Below, one piece after another: positions 23,845 to 32,053 of a stretch of DNA of 64,000 bases. Below the pieces are notes generated by a model. It had not been told where the DNA came from. It made no database searches and saw only the letters and a list, made by a program, of their open reading frames with translations. The stretch's first letter is position 1. Every line of letters begins with the position of its first letter. A program made the translations under genes and the position numbers. The stretch is taken from the NCBI GenBank assembly GCA_036323355.1, contig AP028876.1, forward strand, positions 496,001 to 560,000, written 5' to 3'. The DNA comes from Gottschalkiaceae bacterium SANA. Lineage in GTDB: Bacteria > Bacillota > Clostridia > Tissierellales > GPF-1.

Positions 23845-24840
23845 ATGAAGAAAATTATTAATCAACCAGAAAACATCGTAGGTGAAATGCTGGACGGAAT
23901 CGCCAAGGCACATCCGAATCATGTGAAACGAGTTGAAGGTTTTGAAGTATTGGTTCGTGCAAATGCACCAGTTGCGGGCAAGGTCGCTTTGGTATCCGGT
24001 GGTGGAAGCGGACATGAACCTTCTCATGGTGGATTTGTAGGAAAGGGTATGTTAGACGGCGCGGTAGCGGGTGCTGTATTTACCTCTCCAACACCGGACC
24101 AGGTTTTTGAAGCGGTGAAAGCCGTTGATGGCGGCAAGGGGGTTCTTTTGGTCATCAAGAACTATACCGGTGATGTGTTGAACTTTGAAATGGCCGCTGA
24201 AATGGCTGAGATGGAAGGTATTAATGTTAAGTATGTGGTTGTCAACGATGATGTTGCTGTAGAAGACAGCCTATACACAACGGGACGTCGCGGCATTGCG
24301 GGCACCATCTTTGTTCATAAGATCGCAGGCGCTTTGGCCGAGCAAGGTGCGGATCTGGATCATGTACAGGCAGTCGCACAAAAAGTCATTGCCAATGTAC
24401 GGTCTATGGGTGTTGCTTTGACAGCATGCACGGTTCCGGCAGCAGGTAAACCTGGATTTGAGTTGGCGGAAACGGAAATTGAAATGGGCTTGGGTATTCA
24501 CGGCGAACCAGGCACTCATCGGGCAGAAATTAAGCCGGCAGATGAGTTGGTTGATGATTTGCTAGCGAAAATCCTAGAAGACATCGACTATTCCGATTCA
24601 GAAGTAGCCGTTTTGGTTAATGGACTGGGCGGTACGCCTTTGATGGAATTGTATTTGATGAACCGTCGCCTTCACGAAGCATTAGAAGCAAAGGGCATCA
24701 AGGTTTACAAGACCATGGTGGGAAGTTATATGACATCGATTGAAATGGCAGGAGCATCAATTTCCTTGTTGAAATTGGACGATGAAATGAAAGCATTATT
24801 GGATGCACCGGCTGAAACACCGGCATTTACACAAGTATAG
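23845..24840 (+). CDS. dhaK: Dihydroxyacetone kinase subunit DhaK (PTS-dependent)
   Basis: A 331-residue DhaK. It carries SGGGSGHEPSHGGFVG and GLGIHGEPGTH, where the histidine that binds dihydroxyacetone as a hemiaminal is expected, and LVNGLGGTPLMELY. It binds dihydroxyacetone, which is then phosphorylated by DhaL using phosphate relayed from DhaM. I start at the ATG with AAGGAGG (23845) and not at an earlier in-frame start that would lie in the promoter. First gene of the operon dhaK-dhaL-dhaM-HPr. Confidence 0.96.
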   Translation: MKKIINQPENIVGEMLDGIAKAHPNHVKRVEGFEVLVRANAPVAGKVALVSGGGSGHEPSHGGFVGKGMLDGAVAGAVFTSPTPDQVFEAVKAVDGGKGVLLVIKNYTGDVLNFEMAAEMAEMEGINVKYVVVNDDVAVEDSLYTTGRRGIAGTIFVHKIAGALAEQGADLDHVQAVAQKVIANVRSMGVALTACTVPAAGKPGFELAETEIEMGLGIHGEPGTHRAEIKPADELVDDLLAKILEDIDYSDSEVAVLVNGLGGTPLMELYLMNRRLHEALEAKGIKVYKTMVGSYMTSIEMAGASISLLKLDDEMKALLDAPAETPAFTQV

Positions 24841-24888
24841 GGGACTTAAGGATTGCCGTAAATCCCTTTTGAAGAAAGGAAGAATAAT

Positions 24889-25512
24889 ATGAAAGCAAAA
24901 CAAGTAATTCAAGTGCTTCAAGCAATGAATCGAACAATTGCCCAAGAGGCACAATACCTGACTGATCTTGATGCCGCAATCGGCGACGGGGATCATGGCA
25001 TCAACATGAAGAGAGGATTTGCGGCTGTCTCAAGCAAGTTGGAAGGCGAAAGCACTGAGGATTGTGGTGCCGTCTTAAAAACCGTGGCAATGACCTTGAT
25101 TTCAACCGTTGGCGGCGCATCAGGCCCCTTGTATGGAACTGCATTTTTGAAGGCAGCGCAAGCGGCGAGTGGGAAGACTGATTTGTCAAAGGAAGATGGA
25201 TTGGCGATTTTAACCGCAGCGGTGGAAGGGGTTCAGTTCCGTGGCAAAGCCGCGCGTGGTGAGAAGACCATGTTGGACTTGTTGATTCCTGTAAAGGAAG
25301 CCTATGCAGAAGCTTTGGAGCAGGGTTTGACCTTGGCGGAAACCAAGCAAAAACTCTTTTCTGTAATGGATGAGAGCATTGCCTACACAAAGACCATTAT
25401 TGCGACCAAAGGACGCGCCAGCTATTTGGGAGACCGTAGCATCGGACATCAAGATCCGGGTGCGACTTCAAGTTATTTTCTTGTTAAGACGATTTTAGAC
25501 AGTGTTGAGTAG
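24889..25512 (+). CDS. dhaL: Dihydroxyacetone kinase ADP-binding subunit DhaL
   Basis: A 207-residue DhaL. LDAAIGDGDHGINMKRGF near residue 25 supplies the aspartates that hold Mg-ADP; GGASGPLYGTAF and a late RASYLGDRSIGHQDPGA complete the family signature. ADP stays bound and is rephosphorylated by DhaM. Starts 48 bases after dhaK with a GAAAGGAAG site. The length is normal. Confidence 0.96.
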   Translation: MKAKQVIQVLQAMNRTIAQEAQYLTDLDAAIGDGDHGINMKRGFAAVSSKLEGESTEDCGAVLKTVAMTLISTVGGASGPLYGTAFLKAAQAASGKTDLSKEDGLAILTAAVEGVQFRGKAARGEKTMLDLLIPVKEAYAEALEQGLTLAETKQKLFSVMDESIAYTKTIIATKGRASYLGDRSIGHQDPGATSSYFLVKTILDSVE

Positions 25513-25521
25513 GAGGAAACA

Positions 25522-25914
25522 ATGGTAGGGATTGTATTGGTATCACATAGTGAAAAGATCGCGATTGGAATCCGAGACCTCAGCATGCAGATGGCGTCAC
25601 CTGAGACCAAAATTTTGGCAGCAGGAGGACTTCCCGGTGGAGAAATAGGAACGGATTTTCAACGCATTTTAGATGCGATTCAAGAAGCTGACCAGGGAGA
25701 CGGAGTTGTGGTCTTAATGGATTTAGGCAGTGCGGTAATGAGCACGGAAGCAGCGCTTGATTTCTTGGATGAAGACTTGCGTGCGCGGGTTATGCTCGCA
25801 GATGCGCCCATTGTTGAAGGGGCCATTTCATGTTCTGTGGCCGCATCAATTGGCTGCAGTCTGGAAGAAGTGAAGGCGGCGGCGGAAGAAAGTCGTGGCG
25901 TTAAAAAGTTTTAG
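25522..25914 (+). CDS. dhaM: PTS-dependent dihydroxyacetone kinase phosphotransferase subunit DhaM (EIIA domain only)
   Basis: A 130-residue single-domain DhaM of the EIIA-mannose fold. His9 in VLVSHSEKIA is the phosphorylation site and VVLMDLGSAVMSTE is the conserved second motif. Unlike the E. coli protein it lacks fused HPr and enzyme I domains; an HPr is encoded separately as the next gene. It passes phosphate from HPr to DhaL-bound ADP. TAGGAGG precedes the ATG, nine bases after dhaL. Confidence 0.95.
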   Translation: MVGIVLVSHSEKIAIGIRDLSMQMASPETKILAAGGLPGGEIGTDFQRILDAIQEADQGDGVVVLMDLGSAVMSTEAALDFLDEDLRARVMLADAPIVEGAISCSVAASIGCSLEEVKAAAEESRGVKKF

Positions 25915-25925
25915 GAAGGAAAAAT

Positions 25926-26189
25926 ATGGTTACGAAACAATTCACAATACTCAATGAAAAGGGCTTTCACGCTCGACCGGCAGGTATGCTGGCAAAAGCT
26001 GTGAAAACGTCTGAAAGCCAGGTGCATATGAAGGTGAAAGAAAAGGTTGTCGATTGCAGAAGTATTGTGACGCTTATGACGACCGCTGTGCGCCAGGGAG
26101 AAGAAGTTGAAATACAAGTCGATGGACAAGATGAAACAAGATTGATTCAAGAGATTGAAGCCATGTTTTTAGATGGATTTGGAGAATAG
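25926..26189 (+). CDS. HPr family phosphocarrier protein in the dha operon
   Basis: An 87-residue HPr with His15 in EKGFHARPAG, the enzyme I phosphorylation site, and a serine in CRSIVTLM at the position of the regulatory Ser46. It follows dhaM by 11 bases with GGAAGGA, so it is probably a dedicated phosphocarrier for DhaM, replacing the HPr domain fused to DhaM in some bacteria. It could also serve the general PTS. No enzyme I gene is in the window. Confidence 0.94.
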   Translation: MVTKQFTILNEKGFHARPAGMLAKAVKTSESQVHMKVKEKVVDCRSIVTLMTTAVRQGEEVEIQVDGQDETRLIQEIEAMFLDGFGE

Positions 26190-26213
26190 GAGCCGATTGG
26201 CTCTTATTTTTTT
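26185..26213 (+). terminator. Terminator of the dha operon
   Basis: AATAGGAGCC (26185-26194) pairs with GGCTCTTATT (26199-26208) with one G-T pair, followed by a T run. The hairpin includes the stop codon of the HPr gene. Confidence 0.85.
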
Positions 26214-26249
26214 GTAGTAAATTTGATATGCTACGGGCAGGAGGTTCTT

Positions 26250-26558
26250 ATGGATCGAATTTTGTTGCTTCGTTCTGCTTGTGCAGTGAATGAAGCCTAT
26301 CTTGAAATGGTAGAAAGTAGAGTAGAAGCACTGGGTTTGCAGGTTGATGTTAGGGAATCTCAGGATCCGATTCTTTGGCAGGCCTATGGAATCGACAGCC
26401 GCTGCTTAATGGGGTATTGCCCAGGGTGCAACTTCCATGGAGAGATGGCGGGCAAATTTTTGCCAGCCTTGGCAATCAATGGACACTTGGTTTTACACAG
26501 TCATTTTCCCAGTGATGAAGAATTGGATCAAGCCATTTTAGTCAGCGTGCATAAGTGA
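26250..26558 (+). CDS. Small thioredoxin-fold-like protein with central CPGC
   Basis: A 102-residue protein I cannot name. The C-terminal half, FLPALAINGHLVLHSHFPSDEELDQAI, resembles the PALVIDG...PSVEEL end of small redox-active disulfide proteins, and the N-terminus begins with a hydrophobic strand and a Cys (LLLRSACAVN). A CLMGYCPGC cluster with three cysteines sits in the middle at about residues 51-59 instead of the usual N-terminal CxxC. CAGGAGG precedes the ATG. It could be a redox or metal-binding protein. It stands alone between two terminators. Confidence 0.6.
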   Translation: MDRILLLRSACAVNEAYLEMVESRVEALGLQVDVRESQDPILWQAYGIDSRCLMGYCPGCNFHGEMAGKFLPALAINGHLVLHSHFPSDEELDQAILVSVHK

Positions 26559-26575
26559 ATCAAGGAGTCAGTTGC

Positions 26576-26600
26576 AGAACCTAGGAATAGGTTCTTTTTT
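26576..26600 (+). terminator. Terminator after the thioredoxin-fold-like gene
   Basis: AGAACCTA (26576-26583) pairs with TAGGTTCT (26588-26595), followed by T residues. Confidence 0.87.
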
Positions 26601-26693
26601 GTTTATTCACAGAAGGTTTAATATTGAACCGTCGACGAATGGTTATAATAAAAGAAAGAGATATGAAATGGACACGCATGGAAGGTGGAGGAA

Positions 26694-28793
26694 ATGAAAA
26701 GTATTCAGCGAATTTCAATGGCAATTTGCACATTGTCTTTATTAATAGTAGGTACTGGGATGAATCCAGCCTTGGCAACGACCTTTGAACCCGTTCATCT
26801 GATTGTGGACGGCAAGGATATTACGGCCATTTCTAATCCGGTAATCGAAAATGATCGACTTTTGGTTCCCATTCGTTATGTAGCGGAAGCGATCGGTGCG
26901 GAAGTCAGTTGGGATTCAGAAAAACGAAGTGTTAGAGTCGAACGCGACGGCCGTGACTTTCAATTGTGGATCGACAATCGTTTGGTTTCCTATTTGGATG
27001 GTGCACAGGTTCAGCTTTGCGACGTGTCTCCAAGAATTATCGATGATCATACCTATATTCCTTTGCGCTTGATGAGTAACGCCTTGTCTGTTGGCATTGA
27101 ATGGGATGGTGACACAAGAACTGCGACAGTGGACTCTGGAACTCAGTCTGGAATCGAGGCCTTTTATGACACCAAAATGATTTCCCTTCGGGAAGGCGAG
27201 CGGATTACAGGAAGTACCCAGATTGGTTTAGCCATACCAGCAAATATGCGAGATCAGGTGGCTGAGACTCAGCTGATTTTATTGGAAGCCGATAGTGGCA
27301 AGGGATTTGTTGTTGCCCGGGAGACTCAAGCGGTTGATGTGATCACCTATAAGCCAAAAGTCGAAGACCAGGGTGCAAAGATTCTTGCGTTGGCATTTTA
27401 TGATCAGGAGCGAAACTTTATTGGTGGGCACGCACTTCCGGTTACGATCGATGTAAAACCATTGGTTGAATTGCAGGGAGTAGACGGAAATGGGTCAATC
27501 GCGTCCATTACCATGGGGCAGAAAATGAATTTTCTGCCTGAATATGTAAATTATGAACTGACCAACCTAGATACAGGGAAAGTTCATACGATTTCCGAGC
27601 GCGATCCAGAAGGAACGTATAAATGGGTTCCCACTTATGAACAAAACGGGAATTATCAGATCAAGGTCATTGGTGTAGACGGCAATGGGACAGCGTATGA
27701 AAGTCCAGGTGTTTCGGTTCGATTTGAGGTCGATCGAAAATTAGCACTAAAAGGTGTTTCAGCAGGGAAGTCGGTCACAAAGCCGGTCACCATTTATGCA
27801 TCTAGAAACTTTGATGTGATAGAGACCTCCTATTATGTGCGAGATGTGAAGAGTGGGCAATCTGAATTGATCAAAACGCTGCCATATGGGGAAATTGATT
27901 GGTTTCCTGGACCGGATGAAGCAGGCGAGAAGGAATTATATGTCAAGGTGAAGGACGTAGGTGGTAGTGTCCATACGAGTGATCCAGTACGGGTTGAAGT
28001 GGATGGTAGTCCAGTGGTGATCCTCTATGGCCTTGGACCGAACGAGGTAATAACAAAATGGACAGAGCTTTCAATTGACAGTAATGTAGACTTGGATGAA
28101 GTGCGCTATATCTTAGTAAATCGAAAGACTGGTGTAAAAAGAACATTGTATGCAACGACAAATCAAGAGGAAACCTATCGATTCAATGTTCAAGATTCTG
28201 ATGCTGGACTGGTTCGGGTTTATGTGGAAGCGAGCTTTAATGGAAAGAAAGTCGTATCGGAAAGCAGAAACTTTAAGATTTATCGCGACTTAACCTATGG
28301 ACCGAAAGCGATTGTTGAAAAAAGTGAGTTTTTGGGATTTGCATCAGCGATGGCTGTAGATTCATTTGAAAAAACAGGCATGTCAGCCGCACTTCAAACG
28401 GCACAGGCAATTTTGGAGACAGCCTCAGGGCAAAGGTTACCCGTCGATCGATATACCGGTAAATTTTCCTATAACCTTTTTGGAATCAAGGGATCGGCAA
28501 GCAATGGTTCTGTTACCTCTAGTACATGGGAAGTCTACAATGGCATGACTTATCATGTGGATGCGGATTTTCGGGCATACAACAATGTGACGGAAGCGTG
28601 GGCGGATCATAAAAGAATTTTATTGGAGTTGTCGCGTTATCAACAATACCGGGATGTCATGTATGACTATAGTCAAAGTGCATGGGCCATTCGCCGCGCA
28701 GGATATGCGACTGATCCGAAGTATCCAATGAAATTAATCAATATCGTGAAGAGGTATGATTTGAAGGAATTAGATCAAGTAAGCATTCGGTAG
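26694..28793 (+). CDS. Secreted peptidoglycan glucosaminidase with stalk domain
   Basis: A 699-residue exported protein. Residues 1-29 are a signal peptide (likely cleavage after ALA). Residues about 33-145 form a copper-amine-oxidase-N-terminal type stalk domain (LLVPIRYVAEAIGAEVSWD, then YIPLRLMSNAL), followed by a long beta-rich region with Ig-like repeats (about 150-530). The C-terminal glucosaminidase domain (about 540-695, ALQTAQAILETASGQ, YNLFGIKG, WAIRRAGYATDPKYP) cleaves the glycan strand next to N-acetylglucosamine. I start at the ATG 26694; a GTG three codons earlier is possible. It probably acts in wall turnover or cell separation. Confidence 0.88.
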   Translation: MKSIQRISMAICTLSLLIVGTGMNPALATTFEPVHLIVDGKDITAISNPVIENDRLLVPIRYVAEAIGAEVSWDSEKRSVRVERDGRDFQLWIDNRLVSYLDGAQVQLCDVSPRIIDDHTYIPLRLMSNALSVGIEWDGDTRTATVDSGTQSGIEAFYDTKMISLREGERITGSTQIGLAIPANMRDQVAETQLILLEADSGKGFVVARETQAVDVITYKPKVEDQGAKILALAFYDQERNFIGGHALPVTIDVKPLVELQGVDGNGSIASITMGQKMNFLPEYVNYELTNLDTGKVHTISERDPEGTYKWVPTYEQNGNYQIKVIGVDGNGTAYESPGVSVRFEVDRKLALKGVSAGKSVTKPVTIYASRNFDVIETSYYVRDVKSGQSELIKTLPYGEIDWFPGPDEAGEKELYVKVKDVGGSVHTSDPVRVEVDGSPVVILYGLGPNEVITKWTELSIDSNVDLDEVRYILVNRKTGVKRTLYATTNQEETYRFNVQDSDAGLVRVYVEASFNGKKVVSESRNFKIYRDLTYGPKAIVEKSEFLGFASAMAVDSFEKTGMSAALQTAQAILETASGQRLPVDRYTGKFSYNLFGIKGSASNGSVTSSTWEVYNGMTYHVDADFRAYNNVTEAWADHKRILLELSRYQQYRDVMYDYSQSAWAIRRAGYATDPKYPMKLINIVKRYDLKELDQVSIR

Positions 28794-28805
28794 AATATTA
28801 CACAT

Positions 28806-28833
28806 GAAAAAAAGCAGCTTAGCTGCTTTTTTT
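28806..28833. terminator. Bidirectional terminator between glucosaminidase and LUD genes
   Basis: AAAAAAAGCAGC-TTA-GCTGCTTTTTTT is a perfect hairpin with T runs on both strands, placed between two convergent genes; it touches the stop of the LUD gene. Confidence 0.9.
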
Positions 28834-29473
28834 AGTATCCTAAATGTTCATCGACTAGAATGACATGGATTCGATCCGGGTTCATTTGACGACGGATGGT
28901 CACGTAGGATGCGCAAATTCGTTCGGGACTGTTGCAATTGCTACACTGGCCGTTTGTTGCGCACGGTGTTTTTCTGTTTAAGCGCACACTATTTGCCGGT
29001 GCGGCAAAATTACGAAGACGCTCCCAGGCAGCCGCTTCATCCTTGACCAATTTGTTGATACCAACAATGACGATGACTTTATCGGGGCCATAGATCATGG
29101 AGGCTACCCGGTTGCCGGTTCCATCGATATTCACCAACTCGCCTGCTTCCGTTAGTGCATTGGTGCTGGTGAAATAGTAGTTCGCCCCAAAACTTTTACG
29201 GTAGATTGCAGTAATATCTTCTTTGGTCAATCCATCGGCATAGCGGTCATAAAATTCAAAATCCTCAGTTCGTAGCCAGTCGATTACACCGGTTTCAAAC
29301 AGGGTCATGGACCCGCCTACGGATACGGAGTTTTTTCTTTGGCAAAGCCCATCAAGAATGTCCATTAGCTCTTCTTGATTCACCGCATAATACCCGTTCA
29401 TACGATTCTTTTTCAGATTTTCTAGGGTCCGTTCGATATGTCGTTGTGTGACAAATTCTGTATTTTGATCCAT
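28832..29473 (-). CDS. LUD domain protein (LutC/YkgG-like)
   Basis: A 213-residue protein of the LUD (lactate utilisation) fold, with VSVGGSMTLFETGVIDWL, NALTEAGELVNIDGTGNRVA and IYGPDKVIVIVGINKLV, the conserved ligand-binding segments. The C-terminal part adds a Cys cluster (CATNGQCSNCNSPERIC) seen in the DUF1121/LUD subgroup, which may bind an Fe-S cluster. No lutA or lutB partners are nearby, so a role in lactate oxidation cannot be claimed. GGAGGG precedes the ATG. Confidence 0.87.
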   Translation of the reverse strand: MDQNTEFVTQRHIERTLENLKKNRMNGYYAVNQEELMDILDGLCQRKNSVSVGGSMTLFETGVIDWLRTEDFEFYDRYADGLTKEDITAIYRKSFGANYYFTSTNALTEAGELVNIDGTGNRVASMIYGPDKVIVIVGINKLVKDEAAAWERLRNFAAPANSVRLNRKTPCATNGQCSNCNSPERICASYVTIRRQMNPDRIHVILVDEHLGY

Positions 29474-29546
29474 TTTTCCCTCCTGTGGTTATTTCCTTTA
29501 TTGTATCAAAAGAGGGAAGGAAAAAGAAGATGTTCACTTACGTTGC

Positions 29547-30101
29547 TTAAAACTGACTGCGGCGGTTTTGTCTTCCGCGACCAAATTGATTTCCTTGATT
29601 CGAAAAGCCTTCTCTACCGCGATCAACTTGCCGTTGAAAGGCATTGAGATGGTTTTTGGAAGCATTCATCAATCGGGTAAAGACAGATGAGATGTCTGCG
29701 GGAAGTGTGGGATTCGCCAAGAATTTTTCATACATGGCGATATTGGCGATTTCTGCATCAACTCCAATTTGATAGGTCTCTTCCAAGGTTTCTGGAATGA
29801 TGGCGAGGTCGGGTTTTTCTGGAAACTCAATTTCATAGGATTCGAAAAGCGGAAGCAACAAATCAATGTGAGTCAATTCAGCTCTTTGGATGTTAGAGAA
29901 GGGACGAGTTACTTGAAATTCTTCCATCAATGCCGTGTATTCTGCTTCTGCCAACCATTCATCTTGAATGGCATAATGCAACATGTCTTCGATTGTGTAG
30001 GTTTCTTGTGCCAAGGCGCCTGCTGCACCGGGAGTTTCAGAGGCAAATCCAGTGGTGGCAATCATCAAAATCAATAGACTTACTACAAATAGTTTTTTCA
30101 T
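29547..30101 (-). CDS. DUF2202 ferritin-like exported protein
   Basis: A 184-residue protein with an N-terminal signal peptide (about residues 1-20, ending GFASE) followed by a helical ferritin-like DUF2202 domain. Two helices carry the spaced acidic/His pattern expected for a di-metal site (DEWLAEAEYTALME and NIQRAELTHIDLL), and a second pair follows (GVDAEIANIAMYEKFL, NASKNHLNAFQRQV). The tail is Gly/Arg/Gln-rich. AAAGGAG precedes the ATG at 30101. Function is not established; peroxide or metal handling outside the membrane is a guess. Confidence 0.8.
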   Translation of the reverse strand: MKKLFVVSLLILMIATTGFASETPGAAGALAQETYTIEDMLHYAIQDEWLAEAEYTALMEEFQVTRPFSNIQRAELTHIDLLLPLFESYEIEFPEKPDLAIIPETLEETYQIGVDAEIANIAMYEKFLANPTLPADISSVFTRLMNASKNHLNAFQRQVDRGREGFSNQGNQFGRGRQNRRSQF

Positions 30102-30330
30102 TTTTTTTCTCCTTTCGTTTCCTTTAATGTCTACATCATATCCCTGGTCTGTGTCGAATTTGTGACGAGTAAGGGACAAATTTCCGATTAAAGGCTAGCG
30201 GTGTAATGGTCTTAATTTCTTAACGAAAAGAGTAAAATCGTCAATGAATTTTGGATAAGTGGAAGGTGCAATCAATAAAATTTTCATGGAAGGCAACGAA
30301 GTTGAAGTGAATTGCGCAGAAGATAGACAC

Positions 30331-30356
30331 AAAAAGACCCGCCTTTAAAGACGGGT
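30331..30356 (-). terminator. Terminator of the DUF5320-DUF134 operon (minus strand)
   Basis: On the minus strand ACCCGTCTTT pairs with AAAGGCGGGT, followed by CTTTTT. The hairpin contains the DUF134 stop codon. The remaining gap to 30102 holds nothing I can identify. Confidence 0.85.
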
Positions 30357-30665
30357 GGATTTGTTTCGCTTTTCTTGGCATTGCGGGCAAGAACACGCTT
30401 CTTCAATTAAGAGTCGTTTGCCTTCAATAATGCTCTCGGCAACTTTTTGGCGTGCGATTTTGTAAATGCGTTGAAAGGTAGTACGGCTAATGCCCATGCG
30501 TTCAGCGCATGCCTGTTGATCCAAGTGTTCTAAATCCATCAGACGTAGACTTTCCATTTCTTCCAATTGAAGAATGACGTTTTCTACATCGGGATGGCCG
30601 TCGGGACCAAAGGCGCCAAATCGCGGACCTTGTCCGATCCTGCGGTGTTTTCTAGGTCTTGGCAC
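30345..30665 (-). CDS. DUF134 (UPF0251) family HTH DNA-binding protein
   Basis: A 106-residue protein with the UPF0251 signature: N-terminal PRPRKHRRIG, a helix-turn-helix near residues 45-70 (QQACAERMGISRTTFQRI) and a C-terminal SCPQC motif. It starts with GTG, 9 bases after AAAGGA, directly behind DUF5320. The family is thought to contain transcription regulators of small metal/redox clusters in anaerobes. Two GGGCATATGTC sequences in its own promoter and a related palindrome at the NifX-like gene make it a candidate for the protein that binds them. Confidence 0.85.
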   Translation of the reverse strand: MPRPRKHRRIGQGPRFGAFGPDGHPDVENVILQLEEMESLRLMDLEHLDQQACAERMGISRTTFQRIYKIARQKVAESIIEGKRLLIEEACSCPQCQEKRNKSTRL

Positions 30666-30667
30666 GT

Positions 30668-30976
30668 TTATTCATCCTTTGCAGGGGTACTTGAGAGGCG
30701 TGCATTGAGTTCTTCTAATCGTTCTTGGTGAAAGGCAATGGCTTCTTCTACGTGTGCACGTTGTTGTGCATTGGCGTAACGCCCGTAGCAAGGTCTCATT
30801 TCATCCGGTCGTTCGACATATTCACGAACGCCAATTCCACGACCGGTTCCTTGTCCGGTACCCATGCCAACTCTCATACCATAGCCTCGGCCAGCTCCCA
30901 TTCCTGCACCTCTCTGTGCTCTCATCATACCATATCCTTGGCGATCCCAGTAACGGCAATTTCTATGCAATCTCAT
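30668..30976 (-). CDS. DUF5320-like Gly/Arg/Met-rich small protein
   Basis: A 102-residue protein with a Gly-Met-Arg-rich, low-complexity middle (repeats of GxGxGxG with Met and Arg, about residues 15-50) and a helical C-terminus that looks like a coiled coil (EEAIAFHQERLEELNARL). The start is the ATG with AAAGGAGG upstream (30976). DUF5320 proteins typically accompany NifX-like and MinD-ferredoxin genes in anaerobes. Function unknown. First gene of an operon with DUF134. Confidence 0.75.
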   Translation of the reverse strand: MRLHRNCRYWDRQGYGMMRAQRGAGMGAGRGYGMRVGMGTGQGTGRGIGVREYVERPDEMRPCYGRYANAQQRAHVEEAIAFHQERLEELNARLSSTPAKDE

Positions 30977-30997
30977 CTTGTTTCCTCCTTTTATTTT

Positions 30998-31049
30998 GGG
31001 CATATGTCCTTTATAACTTCATGATACTCCGGTTATGGGCATATGTCAA
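30998..31049 (-). promoter_or_regulatory. Promoter of DUF5320-DUF134 with two GGCATATG operators
   Basis: On the minus strand TTGACA (31044-31049) and TATCAT (31021-31026) are separated by 17 bases, an excellent sigma-70 promoter. The sequence GGGCATATGTC (read on the plus strand) occurs at 31037-31047, overlapping the -35, and at 30998-31008, just after the expected start. This arrangement suggests autorepression by a factor that binds GGCATATG, probably DUF134. Confidence 0.75.
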
Positions 31050-31071
31050 TAATAAAATTTTGAAATATTTG

Positions 31072-31100
31072 TTGACGAATGAGGATATTTGGGGTAATAT
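31072..31100 (+). promoter_or_regulatory. Sigma-70 promoter of padR
   Basis: TTGACG (31072-31077), 17 bases, TAATAT (31095-31100). It is divergent from the DUF5320 promoter. Confidence 0.75.
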
Positions 31101-31141
31101 ATCGATAAACGATATATCGTAACTCGATAGAACGAGTAACG
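31097..31141 (+). promoter_or_regulatory. Two inverted repeats, probable PadR operator
   Basis: ATATATCG-ATAAA-CGATATAT (31097-31117) is a perfect dyad that overlaps the -10 element. A second dyad, CGTAACTCG-ATAGAA-CGAGTAACG (31119-31141), follows immediately. Such a site over the promoter fits autorepression by the PadR protein encoded downstream. Confidence 0.65.
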
Positions 31142-31173
31142 ACTTAATTTACGAATGAAATAGGAGGATGAAT

Positions 31174-31500
31174 ATGAAAAGAAAAGGACCTTTGACGGAG
31201 GCGACCTATTATATACTGCTGGCTTTGCAAAAACCTAATCATGGCTATGGGATGATGCAGATGATAGAGAAAATCACTGAAGGTGAGGTAGAGATTGGAC
31301 CTGGAACTTTGTACGGAGCATTGGGGAAATTGGAAAAGCAGGGTGCAATTCATACGACGGTTTGTCCGGATTCATCCGATGATCGAAGGAAGTGTTATGT
31401 TTTGACAGAGGAAGGCCATACTTTATTGGTGGATGAGTACCATCGCATGAAACGGGTAGTTGCAATTTCCCATGAGTGGGTGAAGGAGGAGGCGAAATGA
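31174..31500 (+). CDS. PadR family transcriptional regulator
   Basis: A 108-residue winged-helix PadR regulator: LTEATYYILLALQKPNHGYGMMQMI is the N-terminal helix pair, GPGTLYGALGKLEKQGAI is the recognition helix, and DDRRKCYVLTEEG is the wing. I take the ATG at 31174, six bases after AGGAGG, instead of the one directly attached to it. PadR proteins repress their own operon and respond to small ligands. It overlaps the DUF2812 gene by four bases (ATGA), a pairing commonly seen. Confidence 0.93.
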   Translation: MKRKGPLTEATYYILLALQKPNHGYGMMQMIEKITEGEVEIGPGTLYGALGKLEKQGAIHTTVCPDSSDDRRKCYVLTEEGHTLLVDEYHRMKRVVAISHEWVKEEAK

Positions 31501-32042
31501 GTGAGATGATTCGGATTCGAAAAGTATTTTTTGTTTGGCAGGAACATTTGGAAGAAAAATGGTTGACTGAAATGGCAGCTCAAGGTTTACATTTGCAGAG
31601 AGTTGGGTTTTGCGTTTATGATTTTAAAAAAGGAGAGCCAAGGGATATTACCTATCGATTGTATTCTCATGTCGGGTTTGGAAGAGATGTAAAAGCCTGT
31701 AATCGTCTTTTCGAGGATTTAGGATGGGAATGGCTAGGCAGTATCCTCTCTTGGCAATATTTTCGAAAACCTCATGAAGAGGGGAAAAATGACGAAATTC
31801 TATCGGATAATCAATCCAAATGGGAAGCTTTAAAGTATTGGAGAAATTTTACTCTTGCAATAGGTTCATTGAATCTCTTTAACTTTTTGAATATCAGCGT
31901 TTTTAGCTCAGGTTTGGCAAGTTGGAGATCATGGGGAATGGATTTATTTCGACTCTTGATACTTGGACTTGTAGGATTATTGATTTATGGGGCTGTGAAA
32001 ATTCAAATGCGCATGAACGAATTGAAAGATTCGATCCTATAG
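31497..32042 (+). CDS. DUF2812 domain-containing membrane protein
   Basis: A 181-residue protein with a DUF2812 N-terminal domain (about 1-110: FFVWQEHLEEKWLTEMAAQG, then YDFKKGEPRDITYRL) and two membrane segments near residues 115-135 and 148-170. Its start overlaps the PadR stop (ATGA) with AGGAGG four bases upstream. DUF2812 proteins accompany PadR regulators; some are thought to couple membrane signals to the regulator, but no function is established. Confidence 0.85.
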   Translation: MSEMIRIRKVFFVWQEHLEEKWLTEMAAQGLHLQRVGFCVYDFKKGEPRDITYRLYSHVGFGRDVKACNRLFEDLGWEWLGSILSWQYFRKPHEEGKNDEILSDNQSKWEALKYWRNFTLAIGSLNLFNFLNISVFSSGLASWRSWGMDLFRLLILGLVGLLIYGAVKIQMRMNELKDSIL

Positions 32043-32053
32043 TTTAGACTCTT

